DNA from: Linnemannia schmuckeri
Taxonomy: Eukaryota; Mortierellomycota; Mortierellomycetes; Mortierellales; Mortierellaceae
NCBI GenBank assembly: GCA_029449235.1
Contig: JANATG010000005.1
Location: 806,001-870,000, forward strand
DNA: 64,000 nt
Direction of reading: 5' to 3'
Positions 22,327 through 35,367 of this stretch are shown here, piece by piece; the first letter of the stretch is position 1, and every line of letters starts with the position of its first letter. The position numbers and the translations under genes were made by a program. The notes under the pieces are model-generated. The model did not search any database. It saw only the letters and a program-made list of their open reading frames with translations, and was not told the origin of the DNA.

Positions 22327-24872
22327 ATGCCCCCCGCAGCCAACTCGACACTCGGCGACCGTCTCCAGGCCCTTGTCAAGGTAACAACAACAAGCCAGCA
22401 CAACAGGCTCTTTTTGCCATATCACCAAATATATCAATAATAAAGTGTCGACAGTCAGGATAACAGGGTTCCAACGACACCCATGCTGGCGGTGATAGGC
22501 TCTGGCTCTGGAGACAGGCTCATATAGGAAACTCTCATAAGAAAGGGTATTTGTGCCGTGGTGGTGGCAGTCTCCATGGTGGAATTGATCTTTTGCCGAC
22601 ACTCACTTGACACTGCACTTGAGCCATACCCACACGCAAACGCATACACGGACAACATCTAAACGACAACCCACTAGCACCCCTTTTGCCAGTGCGTAAC
22701 AAGTTCCCAGAAACGAATGACGCCCAAACTACACTCGTCGTTCTTGTTTTGCGCAATGAAGTAACAAAAGAGGAGACCAACGCGTGAGGATGACGACAAC
22801 CGGATCAACTTTTTTCTTCTTTTTCGTTGACTTTACTAACCACTTCCCTTTTTCTTACACTCGCTATATACGTTTTGTGAATACTGAATACCATAACAGG
22901 GCCCACAATTTGTATGGTGGTTGGGCCACGTTACGATGCTGGTGTGCACGGCGTTCTATTTGCCCTACTGGGCAACCTTCAACTACAAGGCTGGCGCTCA
23001 CTGGTACACACGTGCCTTCTTTGGCGCTCTCGTCAGCTACAGTGTTGTCGTCTACAAGTCCTTCCCTGTAAGTGATGCTGTTGGTACTTGTTGCTTATCC
23101 GATCAATGCGGGAATCATTTTTTGTCGAACATATCATGTCTTCTTTACCATGCACGAGGAAATCCAGGAAGGCAGGAGGACGGCATGGCATGCGTGGTTG
23201 TCCTTTTCCCGTGGATACTTTGCATTGTTCTTTTCGTTTCGATTGTCGGACAACAATAACGACGAAGGCGACGGCGCATAGGGTACAGGATACAGGTGTG
23301 AAATGATCAGGGTTCTGGACCGACCATTGGAGTGAACAACTCAAGCGAGATAAGCAAGGCTGTCAGTTCAATAGCGGGATGGAGAGAGGGAAAATCTTAA
23401 AAGACTGAATCCACTGGAAATGGCTATTGGCACCAGTGGGAAAACGACAACAGTGTTTTCGTCATTATGCCCTTTGATCCAAGTTTTTGACCTGTGCGCC
23501 GTATCCTTCCCCTTCTCTCAGCACAGAACGATATCACAAGGGAGAGGAGGGAAAGAAAATTGTGCAAACTTGGCAAACGTGGTCAACCGTTCATGGAGTC
23601 ATCATATCGAGTGCGGACAAAAGAAAGAACTGGCAAGCAGTTGGGAGGGAGAGAGCAGCGAGACAAGAGAGGACAATTATCTTTCTAAATCGCCAAAAGG
23701 GGACGCTGCGTTTCATAGGGGGGTTGTTGTTGTTGTTGTTGGTGGTGTTTGGGCCTAGCTTGGCGTTTGCGTGAGCGTGCCACGAAGCTGGCCTTGGCAC
23801 AAACATCGACACGTTACAGGAATCTCCTTTTTTGATTCAGATTAACGTACTCCGCAAAGTCGACACATACTACCAAAACTAACGCTCTTTGTCTTTTTTT
23901 TCACGACTTGTGGGAACTCTTTTTGTTTGTATCGAGAATAGGAGATTCAGTTCACCGCACAGTTCGCCCATCAACTTTTTGCCGAGGTAAGTTCAGGACA
24001 CTTGCCAGGGTTTTCAGTTTGACAGGTACGAGACTCGTTTGTTCAGAAGAGGAGTGCTTTTACTTACAATATGGCTATTGTATTCGTGAACTCTTGTAGG
24101 AAAATGTCCAGTACTTGTTGATGGCAATCTTTTGGTGGCGTTCGACTCCCATGCTCGGTAAGCATCTCCAACTCTCTTCAATGCTTTTCGCCAAGACAGG
24201 AACCCAACGGTTGCGGACAGGAAGATGACCACACAGAGGCACCAACCCTGACCGCTGTTCTTGATTTGGTTCACATTGTTTAGCCCCTCTGATCCCCTAC
24301 GCTATCTTTGCCTTCTTCAACTCGCTCAACTACACAAGGACCAACATCCTTCCCGCTGTCTTCCCTACTCCTCCTGCCGGCACCACTGACCCCACTGCTA
24401 CCCAGGTCGCCAACATCTCTCGCAAGATCCAGGCATGGACTGAGAAAAACCACGCCACCGCCATGGCCTTTGTCGCCTATGTCGAGGTTGTCGGTGTCAT
24501 GGGTTCCTTGATCTTTGGAGCCATCACGTAAGTCCTTACGTCTCCTATCAGTGTCTTTCGTAATTAACGTCGAGGTCAAGTAGGCCAAAGTAATTGATAA
24601 TTCACGTTTGACACTATAGTTTCCAGTCGTCGTTCCTTTCGCCCATCGTGTACGCAAACTTCTTGCGTTTCCGCTACTTCTTCTCGCTCCACACTCGTGC
24701 TGCGTTTGCTTTGATCCGTGCTCGTCTTGACAACTTGATTGTGCCCCCAGGCGGCAACCCCAAGATCCCTCCAGTTGTTGCTCAGGGTTACACTATGGCT
24801 CGTGGTGCCATTACCCGTTTTGGCCAGGCCGCCGTTCAGCAACCCCCAGCTGGCTCCAGTGCGCGTCAGTGA
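22327..24872 (+). CDS. TMEM33/Pom33-family nuclear-envelope and ER membrane protein
   Basis: Exons are 22327-22380, 22900-23067, 23942-23986, 24100-24157, 24284-24527 and 24620-24872, giving 273 residues. All junctions are in phase. Hydrophobic segments are visible at GHVTMLVCTAFYLPYWATF, ARAFFGALVSYSVVVY-like text, APLIPYAIFAFFNSL and FVAYVEVVGVMGSLIFGAI. The LRFRYFFSLHTRAAF segment near the C-terminus is characteristic of the TMEM33 (Kr-h2, Pom33, Tts1) family. Fungal members shape the ER and help assemble or distribute nuclear pore complexes. A cytosolic Pro/Gly-rich tail ends the protein. Intron 2 is 874 bases, much longer than the others here. Confidence 0.88.
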
Positions 24873-25493
24873 AGGGATTGTTAACCACTTGAGAGCGACA
24901 AAGAGGGGCGTGATAGAGATTGATCCAGGAGGTTTTTTTGTGCAGACCTGTCGTCGGGTTTTTTTATGATGCAGGAATGTAAGGAAAAAACAGTGTTGCA
25001 TGATCAACGAGAGCTTGTTTGAAAGAAACAAAAAAAAATAAACGAGTCGCTTGCATAAAATATCACATCGACAAAGAGTTTTGTGCGTCGCGAAAGACAC
25101 AGTCGCGCATGTTAATCTTATGGCAATTGCTATTGTCGTTGTCGTTGTCGCTGTGCTGACATTTAATCAAAGAACGCGTCGGCAATTTCATCTTACCCGC
25201 CGAGGTGGCGAGAGTATGGCTTCTCCTTTGTGAGGGGGTGTGTGGTTCTTTGCTTCATTCTTTCAGCGCTTCCTATAATAAATAGCGGGGCCAGTTTTTC
25301 ATACTGTCTTCAGTATCATTTTTTTTCTCCTTCAGTTTTCGAGTCTTCCCGCCTTTTATACCACGCACTCTAGAAACCTTTTTATCAGTCCGCCTTCTGA
25401 ACACATCACATACATACACACACATTCTCTCACAGATCCCAAGCAGTAACCACAACCGAATCTAACAACTACAAGCAGCTTTCCATTAAAAGC
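24873..25493. other. Intergenic region upstream of the 1,500-residue protein
   Basis: No coding signal. The text CCTATAATAAATAG at ~25,271-25,284 is TATA-like and lies ~210 bases before the ATG at 25,494. The rest is mixed sequence with GTC/GTT repeats near 25,132-25,155. Confidence 0.5.
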
Positions 25494-28400
25494 ATGTCCA
25501 GTTCGTCGAATTTAAAAACTCAACGACAACAGTTTTCCTTCCGAAAGAAGAGTGATCAACACCGACTGGACACTTCCTCAGTTTCATCCCCACCTTCAGC
25601 GTCAAATTTCTTTTCTACCAACATCGGTATCATTACCGCCACTGCCTCCGCCGCACCGCAACCGCCAACGGTGCCTAACAATATACCAGTCTCAATGCCT
25701 CCTCATCCGCCTCCTGACATGCAACAACCCATGAGTACTGTTAACAAACCGGGTCCAAAAGCCAAGTGTGGACTCTTACGCAGCTGTAAGCTATTTTCTT
25801 TTGTTTAGCGAGTTTTTTTTTTCTCGAAATTGTGATCTGCAAGTCTTGACATGCCTTACATTTCTTGGAGTGGTTATGAACACAAAAATCTAATGTAGCT
25901 CTCCCTTTTTTTTTTTTACTTTGTGGTTTTCCGCTTCATTTTTTACCTGTGGTTGTTGGTATTGCTGGTTTATGGGACATCAGTCGGCAAGAAGATAAAG
26001 CGCGTCTTTCGGAAGAATCCGCTGTCCGTATCCTCTTCAGGGTCCAAAAATAGCAATAGCAGCAACGAGTACTTTGGAGCCATTGTCGCGTCAGGTCTCC
26101 AATCTGCTTCAGCCGTTGGTATACATCATCGACCTGTAGCTGCAAGGAGAACAGCAGGAGCAGGAGTAGAAGTACCAACGGTAATCCGGGGACAGCCGTT
26201 ACCACCGTGTATGATCCCGGTTAGGTCGAGCTCTTTGCATGCCTATTCGACTAATGACGGGTATGGGGATGGGTCGATCATTGACCTTGTCCCCTGGACT
26301 GGGTCTCCACCTCAGCAGGATTCGCGCTTGGTAGTCGAGCAGCAACAGCCTGAAGGTAGTGCCTTCACCTCTTTCTCATCTTCTGCGGCAAGTTCAAATG
26401 TTGCTGTCGCTGGCACCCCTTCTCCTCCCGTTACTTTTCTGGAAACGAATACTATCATGAACATGCCAAGAAGGACAAGAACAAGGACGATTGCCAGGAC
26501 GACGACCGACCCAGTGATCACCATCAAGTTGATTCACACGCCTTCTCCTTCTGAGATATCGTCGCCCAGCCGCATCTCCGTGTTATCTTTGAATTCAGAT
26601 TCAGACTCGTGCGAAGGGATGAACGATCTGAGGAGTGTTGTGGAGGTGCAGATGAACCGTAGCCGGCAAATTCTTGATGATGAGGGTGTGGATCTGTTTG
26701 CGGATTTTGATTCAACGTCCCCACGGTTGGAGGCAGCAGATGAGGACGGAGAGGAAGGAGAACAGGAAGAGGAGACAGATAAACAAGAGTATTATACTAG
26801 TGGTCGCGACACGGACGACTACAGCGGCGACGACAATGAACCTGGGTCTGGACCTGGAGCTGGTGTCGTCAGCCAATCTTCCCATGCTGCAGACTATAAC
26901 CGTTATGATAATTCCCGTTCTTCGCCTTCTGAGGACCGGTCTCGCGCCAGAATGCTACCATCCGCCCAAGAAGCTTCGTCAAGGAATGCTCCCGCCGACT
27001 CTTTCATTCCTGAAATCCTTTCTGTCCACTCTTCTACATTCGCTGTCCTTTCAAGCACCCTAACAAAGAAAGCAAATTGCAATCTCGAACTCCACAATCC
27101 ACGCGCCGAATCATCACACCACGAATACCAATCTAACTTCAAACTCAACCGCGAATCAATCGCGTGGCTCGATCACTTCCTAGCCCTCAACAGTACCTAC
27201 CGCGACAACCTCGCAACCCTGCACCTCCGACTGTTCGAATCCCTGCACCAAACCCTCTCTAAACACACCACAAACCTCCTCGAACTCCAACATCAGATCC
27301 TAGGAGTCCAGGGAGTCGGGAACGGGAAACTCGATAATGAGTATTTGGTGGATTTGGTGTCTACAAAGTTGAGTCGACGGATGGAGAGGGATTTGAGGGA
27401 TCAGAGTCGGTTCTGTATGAGCGTGGGGGAATTGGTGCAACAGGGGTTTGGGAGGACGATGTTGACGATTGATTATGTGGAGGAGGACGAGTTTGAAGGA
27501 GTGAAGGTTGATTTGGAAAAAAGGGTTGCTAAGGAGAGGAAGAGGATGATGAAGGCGAAGGCGAAGGGAGAGGGGGTGGAGGAGAAGGAGAAGCCGGCGG
27601 AGGAAAGGGAGGAGGAGGAGGAGGAGGAGGAGGAGGAGGAGGAGCTGATGAAGTTGGTGAGTCGGGTGTGTCAAAGGAGTTTGCCGATGGATGAACAGTG
27701 GTTGTTGTTCAGGTGGACTGCTCTGCAGAAGCCTTATGCGACGCTGAAGGACTTGAATGAAGCCCGTGCGCGTATGCCGTCGTCTCTTTGGGCAGCAGGC
27801 CACCAGCAGGAGGGCGAAGGGGGCTTGGGGATTCAGCATCATGCTGCGTGCGATGCTGCTGAACAGGGAATTGCCGAGTTGGTAGTGGAGGAGCAAAAGG
27901 AAGAGAATGCGAGCGACGAAGACGGGAATTCGAGTTTGGCCGAGGATAGAAGCTTGATACGTTCGGCGGAGGAATTCCTCCACCAACAGCACAACCCTCG
28001 CGACCAAGACGGGTCCTCTGGAGACGATGAGGTTGACGAGACGCAATTCGAGATGTTGACTCCAGGCCGACCTCCTCCTGGACACTTCGGTATTGAACGC
28101 TCATACTCATTCTCTTCCGATAGCATCACCAATGGCGGTTCAGAGATATCGACACCGCCCGCAGGAGTCGGTCCATCAACAAGATCCTTCTATTTGCAAG
28201 ACTCTTCCAATTGCAGGCTCGAGTCGCCAGTCGAATCATCAGTCGAGCCTGCCGCATTCTCGTCTCGTCCTCTTACGTCAACACCACCACCAATATCGAA
28301 ACCTGATTTTACGACTCCTGACCCTAGCCTTGATGCTGCTGCTAGCGCGCCGCCTGATCCAAATTCGAACACAGAGTGGATGCGGGTGGTACGGGCGCTT

Positions 28401-30194
28401 GCAGCGACTGAAGCCGCATCATCAGCTCCTGGTACACGGCTCCCGATCTGGGTTGTATATGCCCCTTCCATCTCTGCTTCGTCGCCTCCATCAGCGGCTG
28501 TATTGACAGGAACGGCTAATGCCACAACCGCTACCCCTATTGCTGCTGCTGATGACGATACTACATCTACAGAAGACTTTTCAAGTGTCTACCACCGCGA
28601 CCTCCGAGATGGACCTCGCCGTCAGTGCAATTGTCGAACCCAGAAGCGTCACCCTTCCTCCTCCACAATCTCTTCTCCCTCTCCTTCGACTTCTGGAGCA
28701 GAATACACCAGATCAGGCAGGAAACGCCGCCACCACGGCAAACACAATCGTACCCGAAGAACCGCAACAGCAACAGCAGCAACAGCAGCAACAGCAGCAA
28801 CAATGGTCGTCAGTAACCACTCTCGGGGTGGGACTCATTACCACTACAATGGATCCTCCACCACCATGTCCAGTCACCGACCAATATCGGTCCTGTCGCG
28901 GCGGTCTTCGACAAGTTCATCATCCTCTTCCTCGCTGCCGTTATCTAAGTCGCCGTTGTTTATGGCTCTATCGAGCGATGGCTGTGCGTCGTCATCGTTG
29001 CGACACTTCTCTTCTTCTTCAGCATCTCATCATTCATCGGAGGAGGAGGCCTTGTGGGCATCCTCACCGGGTTATCAGTATAACTCGGGGCACTACCAAT
29101 CTACTTCGCCCCTGCTTCAAGAGTCTTCCTATCCTTCAAGACCATTCATGCACGAAAATGAAGACGAGGAGGAAAAAGACTTTCTCGCGTTACCTCAGCC
29201 TTCCAAACCCCTCACAGAATCACTTCCCCCTCTCCCCCATGGCGCTTCGTCGTACTCATTCTTTTCACCAGTCCGCTCTGCGCACCAGCTCGAACACCGT
29301 CGACCTCGCGGTACTACTCCAGACCCTCTTCCGCCTGTCCACTACTATCATCCCGCCGAGCCTACCGTTACCATTACTTCTGGGCCTCGTCCTGCACGCC
29401 GTGCCAATCGTGCAAGTCGTATTCGTATCTGCGTCTCAAAACATGCTCCTCCAAAGTCACAAGTCTACCAGCTGGGCAATCCTAACTGGCGTCTTGAAGA
29501 TTCCCTTCTCACCAAAAACGTATCCACCTCCACTGACGACACTATCACTGAATACGCATCAAACGGCGCGTCCAGTACCGTCTGTACGTTGCCATCGCTT
29601 GCTCTTACTCCTCCTTCACAGGAGCAACAGCAACATGCCTTTCAACGTGTCCCATCACGGTGTTCGGTGCTATCACTACAAGTCGCACAGACAGATGCAG
29701 AGATAAAGCAAAAGCAAATGGCTCCACCATTCACATTCACCTTTGAAAACTGTGCCCCACCTCCTTCCTCTTCTTGTTCGTCTATTGCGTTCTTCTCTTC
29801 CTCTGAACAAGATAATGGAGACGTTGATTGCGAGACCTGGAGCCCTGCCTCAACAGCTCTACAAGCGACCCTACCTACTCCTACGTCCTCTCATGCCACT
29901 GCCACTGCCACGTCTCCCGGTGACACCGAGCGAGAGCATGAACCTGCTGTTACAGAACTGCGTGTCACCACTACCACCACCGACAGTGGGAAGAAGAAAA
30001 ACAGGAAACGAGGTAGCCCGCCTTATCGGAGAAATAATATCATTGACACCACGCGAAGACGCTCGACTTCAAGTTCTTCCGAATCGAGTAATAGTAGTTG
30101 GAACCATCGGGCAGATATTCGAGCGACAGAGTTGGTCTTGGAGGGTAAACGCGTCGAGGCTGGAATTCAGCACGCTTCATGTGGTCGTCCTTGA
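25494..30194 (+). CDS. Large Ser-rich protein of unknown function (1,500 residues)
   Basis: I do not recognise a family. Exon 1 (25494-25785) joins exon 2 (25984-30194) with donor GTAAGC and acceptor ATCAG, in phase. The junction yields a basic stretch FGKKIKRVFRKNP that could bind a membrane or serve as a nuclear signal. Most of the protein is disordered and rich in Ser/Thr/Pro/Arg. The one segment that looks folded is at about residues 485-680. It begins with a helical, Leu-rich block (WLDHFLALNSTYRDNLATLH, then LHQTLSKHTTNLLELQHQIL), continues with a charged Lys/Glu part and an uninterrupted Glu run near residue 636, and ends around PMDEQWLLFRWTALQKPY. Other compositional islands are an acidic block at ~260-310 and an Arg/His block near 950-970. 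A scaffold or regulatory role is possible but unsupported. Confidence 0.75.
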
Positions 30195-30356
30195 GAAAAA
30201 TAAACACCATCTCCATTAAAAACAATGCCCCGTAGATAAAGCAGTCATTGATCTGTAAGCTAATGAAATTAATGGCTTTTTTATATATTCAACTATAGTG
30301 TTTGTATTTCTAACGATATGAAAAAGAAGAATTCAAAAAGACATCCTCTCCCACTT

Positions 30357-33300
30357 TTAAACCTCGGCAGCGGCAGCAGCATTCTCAGCAGCAGCGGCGG
30401 CATTCACCTCGCCAACATTAATCAACTGCATAATATATTCCTGCTGTTCAGGCGTGGTCTCCTTGGTCAACTCAGCATACGAGGCGGGGTTATGCTGCTG
30501 AAGACTCGTAAAGACTTCACGGAAGACAATATAAGGATCCAGATCATCCAGAGGAGACTCGAAATAGATCTCCTCCTCCAGATCGTTAAACTCCTCCTCA
30601 TCATCATCTTCCTCCTCTTCTTCTTCACCAGCAGCCTTGGCGGCACGGGTCTTGGAGGCCTGCTGGGCAAGGTACTCGAGATACTCGTGTCCCTCATCGT
30701 AGACGTCTTCTTCGTCGTCAACCCATTCTTCTTCGACATCGTCGTCGCCGGCCAGGGCGGCCTCGAGAGCGGTTTGTTCCTCTTCGTCATCTTCATCATC
30801 GCTCTCGTCACCAGCGTTGCTGTCCACGTCGCTGCCGTCGTCGCTATCGTCGTCCGACCCAATGTTGTACATCTTCTCCATCTCCTTACGCTCTATTTAA
30901 CATCAAATCAGAAAAATTAGTACTCGTACAAATAAAAAGACAAAAGCCGTACAAAACAACCATGCTGAAATAACACAAATAAAATAATGAAGAAACGTAC
31001 TAGCTTGAGCAACGGGAAGTCCCTCAAAATTGGTCAAGATGCCGTTCAAGATCTGGGGCCATCCGCTCTGGAGAGCAGGAGGCAACTGAGCAACAGGAAC
31101 GTTCAAGATCGAGCAGAGGGCAAAGATAGACAGTTTCTTGTCATGGACACGCGAAAACTTGTCCAAGTTGGCGAACCAGACGGTCAAAAACCGTTGAGTC
31201 CATCCATTCTCCTCCAAGAGCCTCAATGTGACGGCGGCATTGTAGTAGAGCGCGTTCATGACAACCTCAAGAGCCTGAACACGGAACTCGACCGTCTGGG
31301 TGCCCTCCTCAGGAGCCAAGTAGTAGAAAACCAAGTTAAGGATGGGGGCAGTGTACTTGTCGACGTGGCCACGACAGTTCAACATCAATGACTCAGCAAG
31401 CTTGCAGGCCTGGACACGGTCGTTCTCGCCCAAGCGATCGGACTTCATGACAGATTCGATGATATCGTAGACAATGTGCTGGACGTTCTCGTTGGTCGAG
31501 AAGACATCCTTGCCGTACGAGATGTAGTTGTCCAACGAGGGCAACATCTCTTCCATGAAATCCAGAGCAGACTCCTTGAAGGTCTTGTAGATCAACTCAA
31601 AGACCCCCCACATATTGGCAGAGATGGCCTTGGCCGAGAAGGTGCAGCTGTCAATGATCTCAAAGACTCCATCAAACAAGTCAATGATCGAGTTCTGAAG
31701 TGTGAAGGTAATAACGGGCAGGAGCGCAATCTCAAGCTGGTTCAACACCTCGGGCGTGCTCTCTAAGCTCAGAATCAAGGTACCCATGGTCTTCAGAACA
31801 CCCATGGCAGCCATAGTCTTGTCCGAAGCTTCGTCGATCGCACGGTCAGTGATAGCCTCGACACCATCGGCGTTGGGACCCATGTCGGCACAGATCCTGA
31901 GGAAGGTATCACGCAACTGCTCGCAGAGCTGGACAGCAAAGGGAGCCAAATCCTGAGCAAAGACCTCCACAAACTCGTCCATGACCTCGGAGAGGGTATC
32001 GACATCGATCTGATTGGTCATCGCCAAGAGCTCATGCATGATGAACTGGAGGTGGGGCTTCATGGCCTCGCAGACGGCCTCGTGACGGATCATGGGGCGG
32101 AGGGCCAAGGCGGCAGTGACCTTGACGGGGAGCTGGTTGTCGCGGAGACTCTCCATCAAGCTGTTGAAAGCAAATCCAACGTTGTTCGAATCCTCAAAGT
32201 CCAAATCGCTGAACTGGTTGACCATCTCGCAAGCCTATTTTCAAATAACATAATAGGGTTAGGAAACTATCAATCAAGATCGGATCATCCTTTGTTACTG
32301 AGATTAATCAATGTGTACATACGCGAGCACGGAGGAAAGGATACTGGCTCTTGAACTCGGGGAAGACATGGTTGACAAAGAAGGGCTCCATCATCGACGA
32401 CAATGATTTCTATTCAAATTTAAAAGGTTTCAATTACATTTGTTAGTGAGTTTATTCAATAAGTAAGCTCAGCAACGTACACAAAAACAAAAACTAAAAA
32501 ATAAATATTACCTTGCGGAGGATCAAGGGGGCAAGGGCACCGATCATGACGAGAGCACCATCCTTCTCTCTGGGATTCTTGGCCTCAGCAGGTGACTCGT
32601 TGTACTTTTGGAGGACGCTATTGGCGAGAGCGAGGATCTGCATGAAAGCGTTCTGCCTGTAACGGGCCATGACGGTCATGAAATTGGTGGCGGCCGTCGA
32701 AGGGCTGGTGAAATCCTCAAGAACGTCTTATCAATAAAGTGATTACGAAAGTTAAAATAAAGAAACGTTAGCCAGCAAGTTATGAGAACGCCAAAAATGA
32801 GTCTCGCTGATGTTGCAGCAAATATGTTGACGGTACCAATCTTGGCGTGGACGTATTCGACGGGATCATCGACCCAGAGGGCCTCGTCCTCTGAGGTAAA
32901 GCACAGCTGGGGGAAGACAAAGTGAGTGATCAAAGTCTCGGAGTGGGGCTTCATCATCGACCAGATGTGCTTATCCTTGACACTGTATGAAAAAAAGAAA
33001 CACGCATTAGGGCCCATGTCGCAAAGGATTCATCTCTGTTGCGGAGCAAATTATATACGCAGTTTCTTACCTCTCCTCGAAAAAGTTGCCCATCAAGCAA
33101 AGGACGCGAGGGCTGAGCCAAGCCTGCTTGGCAACCCAAAGCTCAACCTGCTTAAGGTAAGCAGTCAAAATGTTAGGGGCAAAATTGACAATGAAGCTGT
33201 TGGCAAAGGGTTTGAACTTGGATTCGGAAGTCAAAGCAGTAGGGTTTCCGTAGCGAGTGTACAGACGGTTCAAACACTGGTATGCCCAACGTTTGGCCTT

Positions 33301-34542
33301 CCACCAGGGGTGCTTCTCCAACTCTTCCAAGTCAGTGGGCAAGCCCTCAGTAGGGACAGGTTTCTCAACCATCTGAATGAAAAGAGTTCCCCAAGGAACC
33401 AACGAGGCATTGTCGCGAAGTCGCTCAGAGAGGTCGATCTGGATGGTGTGGTGGTAGCACTTGAAGATGATCTTGAGCATCTCGGCGGCCTCCACGTTGT
33501 TGGCGCTGATCAATCCTGTTCCGATTTGCTGAATGGCGGGGAAAAAGGTTGCAATAATCTCGTCAACGGGCTCACGGTCCGACACCTTAAACCTATGAGT
33601 GGGAAATGTTAAGTTGTTAGCTTTTGTCTCATTCTTGTCACGCTAAACGGTCGCATCGATATATCCTGTGCTTCGAAAATGCTTACTTGTAAACGCGGGT
33701 AACCTCCTTCAATGCCAAGAGACCAATAAAGACAATCTTGGGATCCTGAGACTGGAGTAACGACTGGACCTGAGTGAGGTAGCCGGGGTATTTAGCAGGG
33801 AAGTCGTTGGACAGGATTGTTCCGAGGACAGTAAGCAATTGAGTGCTGTATAGTGAGAGTGAATATGCCACAGTAAGTTTTGTTAGTTTCCATCCGTTAA
33901 TCGAATAACGACGCTTCTTCAACCGGAGAACGAAAATTCAAGAAAAAAGAAAGGAATGGCAATCGACGGCATACCGGACGACTTGAGGAGCCGAAGCGAG
34001 GAGCTGGAGAATGCTTCCTTTGATAGCATCCTTATCGCTCTCGGAGATCTTGAGATGGGCAGGAGTCGACTCTGTCTCGAACCAGTAACGCTTCACGGCG
34101 TTCTTGAAGTAGATGGAGGCTAAGCAATGTTTTACATTGATATCAATGATCAGCAATCATTTCAGGTGAAGTACGTAATGAGCATGTAAATAAATCAGAA
34201 AAGGCACTCACCAGCCTGACGGACGTGAAGGACAGAGTCCTCGGATCCAATGATCTGCATCGAGGCCAGGAGGGTGCCCTGAGTACCCTCGAGCTATATG
34301 GACAAGAGGTACGCGTTTTCAGTCGTGATAATAATGGTTATAAGTAACTAGTCTTGTTTAACACGTCCTCTCAATGGTTTTGCACGCGTGGTTGGTGCTG
34401 AGCTTGTTCAGGCAGAATGACAATAAAGGTAGACTGAAAGAGTATGCTGTACCTGCTTGAGTTGCAACTCGGCCTGGATGCGGACGTTGGGGTCAGGCTG
34501 GAATGTGGCCTGGAAGAGGTTGTAGAGGGTTTGAATGTCCAT
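30357..34542 (-). CDS. Importin-7/8-type karyopherin beta
   Basis: Nuclear transport receptor of the importin-7/8 (yeast Nmd5/Sxm1) group, which carries cargo through the nuclear pore under Ran control. Ten exons on the minus strand: 34542-34453, 34293-34212, 34119-33975, 33845-33687, 33592-33071, 32982-32837, 32726-32512, 32409-32323, 32234-31001 and 30892-30357. They close in phase to 1,071 residues, close to the family size. The importin-beta N-terminal region reads VLHVRQAASIYFKNAVKRYW; other family blocks are HPWWKAKRWAYQCLNRLY, VDDPVEYVHAKIDVLEDF and FLRARACEMVNQF. The C-terminal exon is very acidic (DDDSDDGSDVDSNAGDESDD onward), as in importin-7/8. The gene is divergent from the D2HGDH-like gene. 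Confidence 0.93.
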
Positions 34543-35367
34543 GATGTGAAAAAAAATAAGAAAGAAGAAGGCCTTTGTTAAATGAGGGATGAGAGAAGAG
34601 GAAAAGAGGAAAGGGTGAAGGCGGCCGGACGTTAATCGAGGAGGACAAAGGACAGGGACAAGGACAAAAAAAAGAAGGACCAAAAAAGAAAAAGAAAAAG
34701 AAAAAGAAAAAGAGAAAGAGGGTTGAAGATCGGGGAAAGTGCGAGCTCTCAGGGCGACGTTCAGTCGTGCCTTTTTTTTTTTTTTTTTTTTTTTCTTCTG
34801 TTGGCTTTGCAGGAAAATAAAAGTCACTCTTAAGAAGCGAACGTGTTTGCCGTTGCCCACACATAAACAACAATAATAATAATGGATGATATTGGTTCGC
34901 CACTGTATGGGCTAGCTGTATCCAATACATGCGAAAAAGACGCGTATCAATGACTTCGTTCCTCTACCTTTCTCGAGTCTGAGATCAATGGGAGAATAAG
35001 ACGAGTCCCCCAGCAGGGTCCAGGTTGGAGATAGCCGTAGAGATTTGCTTGCGAAATAGGTTTGCAGTGTGCCTGGAAAAAGACGCCCCTTAATAGGACT
35101 GTTCTTCCTTTCTTTTCCTTCTTTTGCACACTCTAAACCAGGCTCCTGAGTCAACCCAAATGCGGAAGCGGGGTCAAACTGCTTATCTCTTTTTCGATTT
35201 TATTTTCCGGTTCTTTTTCCTTCGCTCCTTCCTTTCCTCCTTCTTTCCTTTCCTGCTCCTTCCTTCCATTCTTCCTTCCTTCGTTCTTTCCATCCTCCGT
35301 TTCATCCTCCCATCTCTCCTTTCCTCTTCTCCCCACTCTTCCTTTCCCTCCTTTCCTACCCTCAATC
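34543..35367. promoter_or_regulatory. Divergent promoter region, importin / D-2-hydroxyglutarate dehydrogenase
   Basis: 825 bases separate two start codons pointing outward. The importin side has GA/AAAG-rich purine DNA and a T-run of ~24 at 34,771-34,794. The dehydrogenase side has a mirror CT-rich leader (TTCCTTCC repeats, 35,220-35,350). No clear TATA box was found. Confidence 0.55.

Noticed and set aside
28519..29706. A 395-codon reading in a second frame inside the 1,500-residue gene
   Set aside because: It is a Leu/Pro/His/Arg-rich shadow of a Ser-rich codon run. It has no start context and no domain, and is fully contained in a long better-supported frame.
31702..31956. + strand readings antisense to the importin gene
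   Set aside because: The minus strand shows a continuous HEAT-repeat karyopherin. The antisense text has no support.
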